53,894 nt of DNA. Source: a virus. This document shows positions 16,332 to 23,070 of the stretch, piece after piece. Every line of letters begins with the position of its first letter. Within the stretch, counting starts at the first letter, position 1. The notes under the pieces were generated by a model. The model had not been told where the DNA came from. It made no database searches and was given only the letters and a program-made list of their open reading frames with translations. Both the position numbers and the translations under genes were made by a program. The stretch covers positions 1 to 53,894 of the IMG/VR virus record IMGVR_UViG_3300050119_000052. One strand, written 5' to 3'.

Positions 16332-19300
16332 GTGACGCTTTCGATGGTGACGGTCACGGGTGACCTCGGCGACGTCTCCCTGGGCCCGGTGATGGGCACC
16401 GTGTCGTTCACTCCGCCGAGTTATCTGGTCGCCGCACCCGAGTCGCTGATCTTCCCGCCGTCACCGGTCACCGTCACCTTGTCCAACGAGGGCACCTTCA
16501 CTGTGGAACTCGTCGCCTGCGATAACGCCGACCTTCAGCCGACCGACTGGACGTACTACATCGAGGTCAAGATCCCCGGTATCCCGGTCATCTTCTTCAA
16601 CGCCTACATCCCGTCCGAGCCGTCCACGGTGGACCTGAGCGACCTGATCCCGGTGCCGGCTTCGATCGGTGTCGCATACGGGTTCGCGACCGCGGCTGCG
16701 CTCGCCACCGAGGTCGCCGCGCGGATCGCTGGCGACCTCACGCTGACCGAGGCGATCGCAGCACTGTCTGGCACATATGCCCGGGCCCTTAGCCGCACTT
16801 CAGTGAAGACCGGGAACTACTCGGCCGGCGCGGGCGATCTCGTTCCGTGGGACCTGTCCGGTGGGTCGTACATCCAGACGTTGCCCGCTGTACCAGCCGA
16901 CAAGACCGTGGTCGCTGCCAAGATCATCGTGACGCCGAACTCGACCAACACGCTCACTATCGCGTCGGCCGGCTCGGATGTGTTCAACAAAGCTGGCGGC
17001 TCGACGACGCTCACGCTGCTCGGTGCCAACCGAGGTGTCCTGCTGCAATACGACGTCCTCACCGGTATCTGGACGGTCCTTTCCGATGATCTGCCACTGA
17101 GCTTCCTCGATACTCGCTACACCCTGGCGCCCCTTTCGTTCGCGGCGCAATCAGTTCTGACCTCAGGCGCGTCGTCGGGTTCTGCACTCACGTGGACAGC
17201 CGCATCTGCGACGGTCGCCCGGGCGCTCGGCTGGGTGGTGGTAACCGACCCGCAGTTCGGGGCGAAAGGCAACGTTCAGCACTCCAGCAACGTGTCGATG
17301 ACGTCGGGCGTCAGCCCGGTCCTGACGGACAACGCGGCCACCGCGAACTGGACATCGGCGAACATCGGCCAGCCGATCGTCGTTTCGGTGACAGGCACGA
17401 CCGCCTACACGGCGACTATCGCGTCGGTGCAATCGGCCACGCAGGTCACGCTCTCGGGGACCGCCGGGTCTTCGGTCGCGAACCGCACCGCAACCTGGGG
17501 CAGCGACGACACTGCCGCGATTCAGGCGGCGATCAACTCACTGCCCAACGGCGGAAGTGTCTACTTCCCGGACCTCTGGTTCTTCGCGGCGAACCTCCGC
17601 ATCCCGACCATCTGCCTGGCGTTCCGGGGCAGCAATTCGCAGGCTTACGGGTTCGCGAGCGCGCGCGGTATCGGGCCGGCCATACAGACCACGCCTGGCG
17701 CGCCGACGAGTGGTGTCGGCGCCGTCGTGCTCGGGTCGCCTGGTTCGGGCTACACCAGCGCACCGACAGTCAGCTTCAGCGGCGGCGGCGGAACGGGCGC
17801 AGCGGCGACCGCCTACATCTCGGGCGGCGTCGTCCAAGCATTCCGAATCACAGATCCCGGGATCGGCTACACCTCCGCACCAACCGTCACTCTGACGGGC
17901 GGCGGTGGGACAGGTGCGTCTGCGACCTCGGTCGCGTTGACACCTCTTTTCTACACGTCTGGGACTCCCGGGAATCTGGTCGAGTTCGACTCCTTGATGT
18001 TGTCTGGCGGCAACGTGGGTGGCACTCAGGGGCTCGTTTTCCACAACGTCGCCAACCTGATGGTCAACAACTGCCGTCTCTACGGGTTCGACGTCGAAGC
18101 GCTCTGGCTGATGGCAGGTTCGGGCGGCACGATCTCCGACTGCAAGATCTTCGGGGTCAACCGGTCCAGCGCGATCTACATCTCGGGCTCGCTGCGTGTC
18201 GGCGGTAGCGACATGCAGCTGACCAACCTGGAGATCGGCGGCGGCTTCACCAACGACCAGGTCAATCTTTGGAACGCCGCGTTCTATGTCGATGGCGGCA
18301 GCGCGATGATGGCTGCCAATGTTGTCGGCGAAGGCGCCGATATCGGTGGTCGGATCACGGGCCAGAACAACCGCTTCGTCAACTCTCGTTGCGACATCAA
18401 CTATGGACACGGCTGGCTCCTGATCCGTGATGTCGCAAGCTTTTCACCACCTGTCGGGAACTACTTCACCAGCTGCTGGGGCCACCGCAACTCGAAGTAC
18501 GGAAGCAACCTCTTCGACAACTTCCATGTCGACGGCAACTCCTCGGTATCGAACAACCACTTCTTGTCGCCCAACTCGACCATCGGCTCGGGTGATACGT
18601 GGCAGATCCGGTACGGCTTCTACGACGGATCAAGCAACAGCACCGTCCTTGACCTTTCGTCAACGGGTGCGATCACCGCGCCATCGTTCGGCCTGTCGAG
18701 CCTGCCCAACATTCAGGTGTTCACCTCGAGCGGTACGTGGACGGCGCCGCCGGGCGCGAACACGGTTGAGGTATGGCTGATGGCAGGCGGGGGTGGTGGT
18801 GCGTCCGGTGAGAACTCCGCGAGCAGCGCAGTCGCCGCTGGCGGTGGCGGCGGTGGCGGTGGCGCGAAGTCGTATCACAAATTCATAGCGTCGGACCTGA
18901 CGTCCACCGTCCCGATTACAGTCGGAAGCGGCGGCGCCGGCGCCGCTGCGATATCAGCCACAAGCACTCCCGGCGCGGTGGGCAGCAACGGCGGCTCGTC
19001 GAGTTTCGGCTCCTATCTTCAGGCGGTTGCCGGGTCCGGTGCTAGTGCAGCTTCTTCATCTTCAGCGAACGGTGGGGGGGGCGGCGGCGGCACGTTCAAC
19101 GGTGGACAGGGCGCCGCTGGAAGTGTCACAGGCGCCGCTGGAAATAACGCAGCGGCCATCAGCACGGCCGGTGGTGGGGGCGGCGCGGGCGGCGGTGTTT
19201 CCAGCGGCAACGTCGCCGCAGTAGGAGGAACAGGGTTCTCCGACAACGACCGGCCCGGTAATGGCGGCGGCCAAGGCGGCGCTATCGCCACCAACGGCAC

Positions 19301-19511
19301 TTCGGGGATCAACCGGATCCCAGCCAATGAGGCGCTCGGCGGTACAGGCGGCGGTGGCGGTGGCGGCGCTGTGGGAGCCAACGGGGGCAACGGAGGCGCA
19401 GCTGCTCTCTATGGAGGTGGTGGCGGCGGTGGCGGTGCAGCTCAGACGGGGCATACCTCAGGTGCGGGCGGTGCTGGTGCCGGTGGCATCTGCATCGTGA
19501 TCACCACGTAA
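16332..19511 (+). CDS. Tail spike/adhesin with pectate-lyase-like beta-helix and glycine-rich tip
   Basis: The 1059-residue protein starts at GTG after GGGAGCATC. Residues 1-100 duplicate the C-terminal module of the preceding protein. A coiled coil (LATEVAARIAGDLTLTEA) lies near 117-150. From about residue 309, FGAKGN with DDTAAIQAAINSLPNGGSV begins a pectate-lyase-3-type right-handed beta-helix (to about 755) of the kind that degrades or binds surface glycans. Residues 795-1059 are glycine-rich with long polyglycine runs, resembling polyglycine-II tip domains of phage adhesins. It is the last gene before the terminators and the main candidate for host recognition. Confidence 0.85.
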   Translation: MTLSMVTVTGDLGDVSLGPVMGTVSFTPPSYLVAAPESLIFPPSPVTVTLSNEGTFTVELVACDNADLQPTDWTYYIEVKIPGIPVIFFNAYIPSEPSTVDLSDLIPVPASIGVAYGFATAAALATEVAARIAGDLTLTEAIAALSGTYARALSRTSVKTGNYSAGAGDLVPWDLSGGSYIQTLPAVPADKTVVAAKIIVTPNSTNTLTIASAGSDVFNKAGGSTTLTLLGANRGVLLQYDVLTGIWTVLSDDLPLSFLDTRYTLAPLSFAAQSVLTSGASSGSALTWTAASATVARALGWVVVTDPQFGAKGNVQHSSNVSMTSGVSPVLTDNAATANWTSANIGQPIVVSVTGTTAYTATIASVQSATQVTLSGTAGSSVANRTATWGSDDTAAIQAAINSLPNGGSVYFPDLWFFAANLRIPTICLAFRGSNSQAYGFASARGIGPAIQTTPGAPTSGVGAVVLGSPGSGYTSAPTVSFSGGGGTGAAATAYISGGVVQAFRITDPGIGYTSAPTVTLTGGGGTGASATSVALTPLFYTSGTPGNLVEFDSLMLSGGNVGGTQGLVFHNVANLMVNNCRLYGFDVEALWLMAGSGGTISDCKIFGVNRSSAIYISGSLRVGGSDMQLTNLEIGGGFTNDQVNLWNAAFYVDGGSAMMAANVVGEGADIGGRITGQNNRFVNSRCDINYGHGWLLIRDVASFSPPVGNYFTSCWGHRNSKYGSNLFDNFHVDGNSSVSNNHFLSPNSTIGSGDTWQIRYGFYDGSSNSTVLDLSSTGAITAPSFGLSSLPNIQVFTSSGTWTAPPGANTVEVWLMAGGGGGASGENSASSAVAAGGGGGGGGAKSYHKFIASDLTSTVPITVGSGGAGAAAISATSTPGAVGSNGGSSSFGSYLQAVAGSGASAASSSSANGGGGGGGTFNGGQGAAGSVTGAAGNNAAAISTAGGGGGAGGGVSSGNVAAVGGTGFSDNDRPGNGGGQGGAIATNGTSGINRIPANEALGGTGGGGGGGAVGANGGNGGAAALYGGGGGGGGAAQTGHTSGAGGAGAGGICIVITT

Positions 19512-19596
19512 GTCACCACTCCTGCATCGTCTGGACCCATCGATTGCGGCAATCCTCCGAGCAGAACTATGTAGCACCCTCGTACAGCACCGCCCT

Positions 19597-19615
19597 AACC
19601 CTCACGGGTTTCTTT
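19597..19615 (+). terminator. Short terminator after the adhesin gene
   Basis: AACCC and GGGTT form a 5-bp stem with a 4-base loop, followed by TCTTTG. It is weak on its own and is backed up by the longer hairpin just downstream. Confidence 0.5.
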
Positions 19616-19618
19616 GTT

Positions 19619-19691
19619 GTCGCTCCACCAGCTCCCTCACCTAACACCCCCCGCGTGTTGACAGAGGTTGAGCTGGCGGAGCGACTTTTTT
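19619..19691 (+). terminator. Long intrinsic terminator of the late operon
   Basis: GTCGCTCC-A-CCAGCTC pairs with GAGCTGG-C-GGAGCGAC (15 pairs around one mismatch) and is followed by six T. The 35-base loop contains a smaller stem, AACAC with GTGTT. The T-run on the plus strand means it stops rightward late transcription before the convergent lysogeny genes. The rest of the 19512-19695 gap shows nothing coding. Confidence 0.8.
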
Positions 19692-19695
19692 GCGT

Positions 19696-20322
19696 TCAGC
19701 CCGTGACGGCGATATTCCAGTCGCATTCCGAATCAATCGACAAGGAGTAAGTCCCCGCGCCGTGCTCGACGGTGCTGCTGTTGCCCTTGATCGCCATCTC
19801 GTTCACACCGGGCTTGGTGAAGTCGAGTTGGCCTTTGCTGTCGTTGATGTCGATCGCGAAGTTACCGGCCTGCCCGAAGTTGGTGCAATCGTAGTTGTAG
19901 GCGATCGTCCACTGGTCTTGCGTGACGGTGAAGTTCGCGGAGTTCTTGGTCCCGTTCCCGGCGAGGGTGAGTACCGTCTTCGCTGCGGTGTTCGGCTGCC
20001 CGCTGGCTGGTGGAGCGGCCACGTTCGAGGCGCCGGATGAACTGGCCGCGATGATGTTCGTCGAGGCGGTCTGGTTCGACTTGCCGCCGCCGCTGGCGAT
20101 CGACACGATGATGACGATCAGGATGATGAGTCCAACGCCGCCGAGGAGACTGTTACGGATGCGGTGGTGCTTCTTCTTGGGTGGCTTCCCCGGTACGTAG
20201 CCGGGCGGGGGCCCGTAGCCGGGGAGCGGCGCCCCGCCTGGCGCTTGAGTGTATTGGTAGGCCTGCGGCGGTAGTTGCCCTTGGGTTGGCTGCTGCCATT
20301 GAGGTGGGTCTTGGTACGTCAT
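19696..20322 (-). CDS. Single-pass membrane protein with Pro/Gln-rich cytoplasmic tail
   Basis: The 208-residue product starts at MTYQDPPQWQQ behind AGGGGGACC. Residues 1-65 are Pro/Gln/Tyr-rich (YQYTQAPGG, GYGPPPGYVPG), then a KPPKKKHHR basic patch, one membrane helix (SLLGGVGLIILIVIIVSIA) and an extracellular beta domain with two Cys (DCTNFG and SECDWN). The layout is that of actinobacterial surface proteins. It has its own promoter inside the end of int and lies next to the integrase, so it is a candidate lysogenic-conversion or superinfection-exclusion protein. Confidence 0.7.
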   Translation of the reverse strand: MTYQDPPQWQQPTQGQLPPQAYQYTQAPGGAPLPGYGPPPGYVPGKPPKKKHHRIRNSLLGGVGLIILIVIIVSIASGGGKSNQTASTNIIAASSSGASNVAAPPASGQPNTAAKTVLTLAGNGTKNSANFTVTQDQWTIAYNYDCTNFGQAGNFAIDINDSKGQLDFTKPGVNEMAIKGNSSTVEHGAGTYSLSIDSECDWNIAVTG

Positions 20323-20348
20323 CTGGTCCCCCTGTAGATATTGAGTGG

Positions 20349-20378
20349 ATCGTGCGCTGAATGTCAGAGCGGTGTCAA
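20349..20378 (-). promoter_or_regulatory. Promoter for the lysogeny-region membrane protein
   Basis: Reading leftward, TTGACA overlaps the int stop codon and CACGAT follows after 18 bases. The start codon lies about 27 bases further on, behind AGGGGG. The -35 box is perfect and the -10 box is weak. Confidence 0.55.
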
Positions 20379-21265
20379 GCGACGAGGTGCAGGTTACGAG
20401 GCACCGGCAGACTGCGAATCGCGGCAACCCGTTGATCGAGTCCGATCTCGGTGTACATGACAGTGCTCGCGATATTGGTGTGCCGCATCAGTCGTTGGAC
20501 CAGAGCGACATTACCGGTCGATTCGAGCAATTCCGTTCCAAAGGTATGACGAAGGGAATGGGGGGTCAGCGGTCGACCAAGGCCGGCGCGGCGCATCACC
20601 ATGCTGAGGATGTGACTGGCGCTGTTCGCGAGGATCGCTTCATCGGGATTCTGATAACTGGGGAACCAGAATCCTTCGGACGGCATCCACGCGGCGACCT
20701 CGGCGACGAGCGGATGGAGTGGCACCTCGTCGTAAGTGCCACCCTTTCCGACGACACCGATCATTTCGCCCTTGATGTCCTCGCCGCGGAACTTCGCGAT
20801 CTCCATGACCCGGAAACCCTGATAGGCGCCGAGCAGGATCATCGGCAGTGTGCGCGGGTGAACTCGGGCCGCTAGGAGCTCGTTCAGCTGACAGCGCGTG
20901 AGAGGTCGTGGTTTGCGGCGAATCGGTTTGCCTCGGTGGAGCTGGAGCATCGGATCGTCGGCGCGCAAGCCGGTCTGATTGAGCCAGTTGAACCAGCTCC
21001 GCAGGTTCGAGCGATAGTTCTGCTGGGTGCCGGGTGAAAGGGGCGCCAAGAAGCCTGTGACGTCCCGCCAGTCGGCCGTCAATGGGTCGATGCCCATGCG
21101 CCTCTCGAAGAGACCGACCGTCTCGATGCGTCCTCGGATGGTTTTGGGCGCGAGACCACCGGCCTGCATCCATGTTTCCCAAGCGTGAAGTTTGTCCCCG
21201 ATCACCGATGCATCATGGTCCGTCGACTCAGCGTAAACAAGCCTTAACTTCGAGTTGAACTTCAT
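20375..21265 (-). CDS. int: Tyrosine-family integrase
   Basis: The 296-residue protein has a SAM-like N-terminal core-binding domain (about 20-100) and a full catalytic domain: Arg152 (GFRVMEI), Lys174 (GKGG), His236 and Arg239 (TPHSLRHTFG), His262 (RHTN) and Tyr271. It starts right after the repressor stop, and attP lies inside that neighbouring gene. It inserts the genome into a host tRNA-Asn gene. The C-terminus NLHLVA resembles an ssrA-type LVA degradation tag, as described for BPs-type integrases, suggesting that protein turnover controls lysogeny. Confidence 0.95.
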   Translation of the reverse strand: MKFNSKLRLVYAESTDHDASVIGDKLHAWETWMQAGGLAPKTIRGRIETVGLFERRMGIDPLTADWRDVTGFLAPLSPGTQQNYRSNLRSWFNWLNQTGLRADDPMLQLHRGKPIRRKPRPLTRCQLNELLAARVHPRTLPMILLGAYQGFRVMEIAKFRGEDIKGEMIGVVGKGGTYDEVPLHPLVAEVAAWMPSEGFWFPSYQNPDEAILANSASHILSMVMRRAGLGRPLTPHSLRHTFGTELLESTGNVALVQRLMRHTNIASTVMYTEIGLDQRVAAIRSLPVPRNLHLVA

Positions 21266-21673
21266 CTAGGATGCCACCTCAATCGATGTCCGCTTTGTAC
21301 GCCATTCCCTCAGGTCGACCACAGAACCATTCGCTAGGTAATCGAAGGGTTGCTGGTTCGAGTCCAGCCGGGGGAGCACACCCGTCGAGTCGGGCGGCGG
21401 CGTGGTGCCATTGGGGCGTGAGGTCATGAAGCGCCAGATCGGAATCTGGAGCAGCCTGGCGAGACGGTCCAGGTCGTCTACGTCGAGCGCCTGGTCAGCC
21501 GTGCTGATGCGCCGACTCCAATAGGACTGCGAGTTGCCGAGCAGCTTCGGCAATCTGTTGATCGTGATCTTTGCTTTTGCGAGTTCCGAGCGCACTTCGG
21601 TGGCAACGCGCCCGCGGGCGCTCGACCGATCGGGCATCGGAACGACGTTGCTCATACCATCATTGTTCGTCAT
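21266..21673 (-). CDS. Immunity repressor with attP inside the gene
   Basis: The 135-residue product (start MTNNDGMSN) has a helix-turn-helix of the XRE type (AKITINRLPKLLGNSQSYWS, about residues 33-52, with support helices to 82). Residues 99-112 (VLPRLDSNQQPFDY) are simply the antisense translation of a tRNA-Asn 3' half, which is attP. Integration would cut the gene there and produce a repressor of about 100 residues. The ATG lies seven bases past TATATT, so a leaderless start is preferred over the longer frame from 21736. The viral form ends in IEVAS, a possible degradation tag. Confidence 0.85.
   Translation of the reverse strand: MTNNDGMSNVVPMPDRSSARGRVATEVRSELAKAKITINRLPKLLGNSQSYWSRRISTADQALDVDDLDRLARLLQIPIWRFMTSRPNGTTPPPDSTGVLPRLDSNQQPFDYLANGSVVDLREWRTKRTSIEVAS
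21339..21377 (+). other. attP core, 3' half of tRNA-Asn
   Basis: TAATCGAAGGGTT is followed by the T-arm GCTGGTTCGAGTCCAGC and the acceptor CGGGGGA. From memory this equals the actinobacterial tRNA-Asn(GTT) sequence from within the anticodon loop to the 3' end. No 5' half is present, so it is not a functional tRNA gene. It adjoins int and sits inside the repressor, so it is read as the crossover core that restores the host tRNA on integration. Confidence 0.85.
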
Positions 21674-21679
21674 GCGGTC

Positions 21680-21708
21680 AATATAGCCCCTCACCGGATA
21701 CTTGCCAA
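21680..21708 (-). promoter_or_regulatory. Repressor promoter (leaderless)
   Basis: TTGGCA and TATATT are 17 bases apart on the minus strand. TATATT-GACCGC-ATG places +1 at or next to the repressor start. The arrangement mirrors the divergent cro promoter. Confidence 0.75.
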
Positions 21709-21758
21709 GGAAGGTGATTGACAATCTCCTGTCCATGGGGATGTTAGTCGCTCAAGGG

Positions 21759-21787
21759 TTGACACAAGCCCATCATGCGGCTAACTT
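21759..21787 (+). promoter_or_regulatory. Early rightward promoter (leaderless)
   Basis: TTGACA and TAACTT are 17 bases apart. TAACTT-GACCAC-ATG puts +1 at the cro start codon. This is the probable lytic early promoter and target of the repressor; no operator palindrome is obvious in the 21674-21793 interval. Confidence 0.8.
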
Positions 21788-21793
21788 GACCAC

Positions 21794-22027
21794 ATGGCAA
21801 CCAACACCACCGCTGCGCGGGTAGCTGGGAAGGTCCGAGCCGCTCTCGCAGAAGCGCGGGTATCGCGCCAGTCCATCGCCGACGCGCTTGGAATCTCACT
21901 CTCGGCCATCACCCGGCGCCTCAACGCTGAGATCCCATTCGATGTGGCCGAGCTGGACAAGATCGCCGAGCGCCTCGACCTTCCGATGAATGCGCTGATC
22001 GTGACGCCAGATCAGGTGGCGTCGTGA
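21794..22027 (+). CDS. Cro-like helix-turn-helix regulator
   Basis: The 77-residue protein is a single XRE-type domain: VSRQSIADALGISLSAITRRL forms the helix-turn-helix (about residues 24-43), followed by the stabilising helices of the fold. It is divergent from the repressor with mirrored promoters, the classical Cro position. Its C-terminus QVAS matches the VAS end of the viral repressor. It is the first gene of the rightward early operon. Confidence 0.85.
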   Translation: MATNTTAARVAGKVRAALAEARVSRQSIADALGISLSAITRRLNAEIPFDVAELDKIAERLDLPMNALIVTPDQVAS

Positions 22028-22043
22028 TCCGAGTCTGGCTGAG

Positions 22044-22127
22044 TTGGTGCTGGCTTTGGTCGGGTTCTGTGTGGCGTACGTGGTGACCCGGCGGGTCCTA
22101 GCCCGTCTACGAACGGATCAGCGATGA
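22044..22127 (+). CDS. Possible tiny membrane protein before array I
   Basis: A 27-residue frame (TTG start) reads VLALVGFCVAYVVTRRVLA, one hydrophobic helix with basic flanks. Its stop overlaps the ATGACC that opens the first stem-loop array. There is no clear ribosome site. It is listed because the ATGA overlap and hydrophobic content are non-random, but it may not be a gene. Confidence 0.3.
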   Translation: MVLALVGFCVAYVVTRRVLARLRTDQR

Positions 22128-22141
22128 CCGCAACTAAGACT

Positions 22142-22259
22142 CCCCACCACGCCAAGACGGCGACGTCACCCAGAGGTCCAGCGCGTGGTGGGGCCAAAAC
22201 TTCCAGCTTCCCCGGCAGCCAACCGGAACACGACACCCAACGGCGACTCGCTGCCGGGG
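22142..22259 (+). repeat. Stem-loop array I (two GNCACCCA elements)
   Basis: Element 1 (22143-22192) has type A arms, CCCACCACGCC and GCGTGGTGGG, and holds AAGACGGCGAC, GTCACCCA, GAGGTCCAGC. Element 2 (22210-22259) has type B arms, CCCCGGCAGCC and GCTGCCGGGG, and holds AACCGGAACAC, GACACCCA, ACGGCGACTC. Each is exactly 50 bases with a 10-11 bp perfect stem and a 30-base loop. The array is preceded by ATGACC and followed by GGGGGAACAC-ATG of the next gene. The whole stretch is also open in the frame of that gene, but low complexity and the repeat rule argue against coding. Confidence 0.9.
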
Positions 22260-22282
22260 ACCACTACTCAGCGGGGGAACAC

Positions 22283-22756
22283 ATGACCGGATTCAAAGAA
22301 ATCGTAGGCGACGTGCTGGAACACAGCGCCCGCAACGACCCCAACGAACTCGCAGAAGAGATCATGGGTCGGCTCACCCTGCCGCAGATCCGTGAAGGGC
22401 TAGCGCTCGCCCTCCCGGAGTACGTCCGACACGCGTTCCATCGCATCACCTACACCCCCGACCCTGACCCGTCTCGGCGAGTCAGGCAGGCGGCGGGGGC
22501 GTGGGATCGGCACAAGCAGCTCCTCGCTGTCCGCAAGCTGGGGTTGGAGGACTGGAAGCCGTTCGGGGAGTTCACCGCTGCGGATTGCACTGCGGCGGCG
22601 GAGTTGCGGCGGTTGAAGGCGTCGGAGTCGACGGCGCGAGCGGTCAAGTTCGACGCGACGGCTGAGGCTGTTGTGGCTGCGGGTGTCGCGTGTGTCGCGG
22701 ACCTGCCTGCTGATGTGCTTCTCGGTTTGTGGGGTAGCCATGACCTCGGCGAATAA
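22283..22756 (+). CDS. Early-region protein of unknown function between arrays I and II
   Basis: The 157-residue protein starts at ATG behind GGGGGAAC, directly after array I; the frame is open 53 codons further upstream through the array, which I exclude. The sequence is helical. The segment KLGLEDWKPFGEFTAADC followed by ELRRLKASESTARAVKFDATAEA resembles a common actinophage early hypothetical family. Its end overlaps an ATGACC that opens array II. No function is recognised. Confidence 0.7.
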   Translation: MTGFKEIVGDVLEHSARNDPNELAEEIMGRLTLPQIREGLALALPEYVRHAFHRITYTPDPDPSRRVRQAAGAWDRHKQLLAVRKLGLEDWKPFGEFTAADCTAAAELRRLKASESTARAVKFDATAEAVVAAGVACVADLPADVLLGLWGSHDLGE

Positions 22757-22761
22757 GACCT

Positions 22762-23048
22762 CCCCGGCAGCCAGACCGCCTACGTCACCCACAAGGGCAC
22801 CGCTGCCGGGGACCCAAACCACCGCCACGCCACGCTGGTCGCGTCACCCACATCTGGTTCGCGTGGCGGTCCTATTCGACCCCGGCAGCCAAAGCCGCGC
22901 CGTCACCCATGTCGTGGGCGCTGCCGGGGTCCATATTCCCCCACCACGCCAGAGGTCGACCGTCACCCAACGCCCACACGCGTGGTGGGTTCACACGTCC
23001 CCGGCAGCCAGCCCGCAGCCGTCACCCAGACGAGGCACGCTGCCGGGG
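22762..23048 (+). repeat. Stem-loop array II (five GNCACCCA elements, B-A-B-A-B)
   Basis: Elements are 22762-22811 (B), 22821-22870 (A), 22880-22929 (B), 22940-22989 (A) and 22999-23048 (B), each exactly 50 bases, spaced by 9, 9, 10 and 9 variable bases. Variable N9 pairs are GACCGCCTA/CAAGGGCAC, CGCTGGTCG/CATCTGGTT, AAGCCGCGC/TGTCGTGGG, GAGGTCGAC/ACGCCCACA and GCCCGCAGC/GACGAGGCA. All five cores are GTCACCCA. The A stem at 22821 has compensatory changes (ACCGCCACGC with GCGTGGCGGT), which supports base pairing. The interval is otherwise empty and ends 22 bases before the IS110-like gene. Confidence 0.95.
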
Positions 23049-23070
23049 ACCTCACTCATCGGGGGACCAC

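Noticed and set aside
19619-19691. Long hairpin after the adhesin gene as another array-family element
   Set aside because: The core and spacing do not match, and six T after the stem mark it as a terminator.
21339-21377. Functional tRNA gene
   Set aside because: Only the 3' half from the anticodon loop onward is present, so it is an attachment core.
22762-23048. CRISPR array
   Set aside because: The variable blocks are only 9 bases, arms are inverted and alternate between two sequences, and no cas gene is present.
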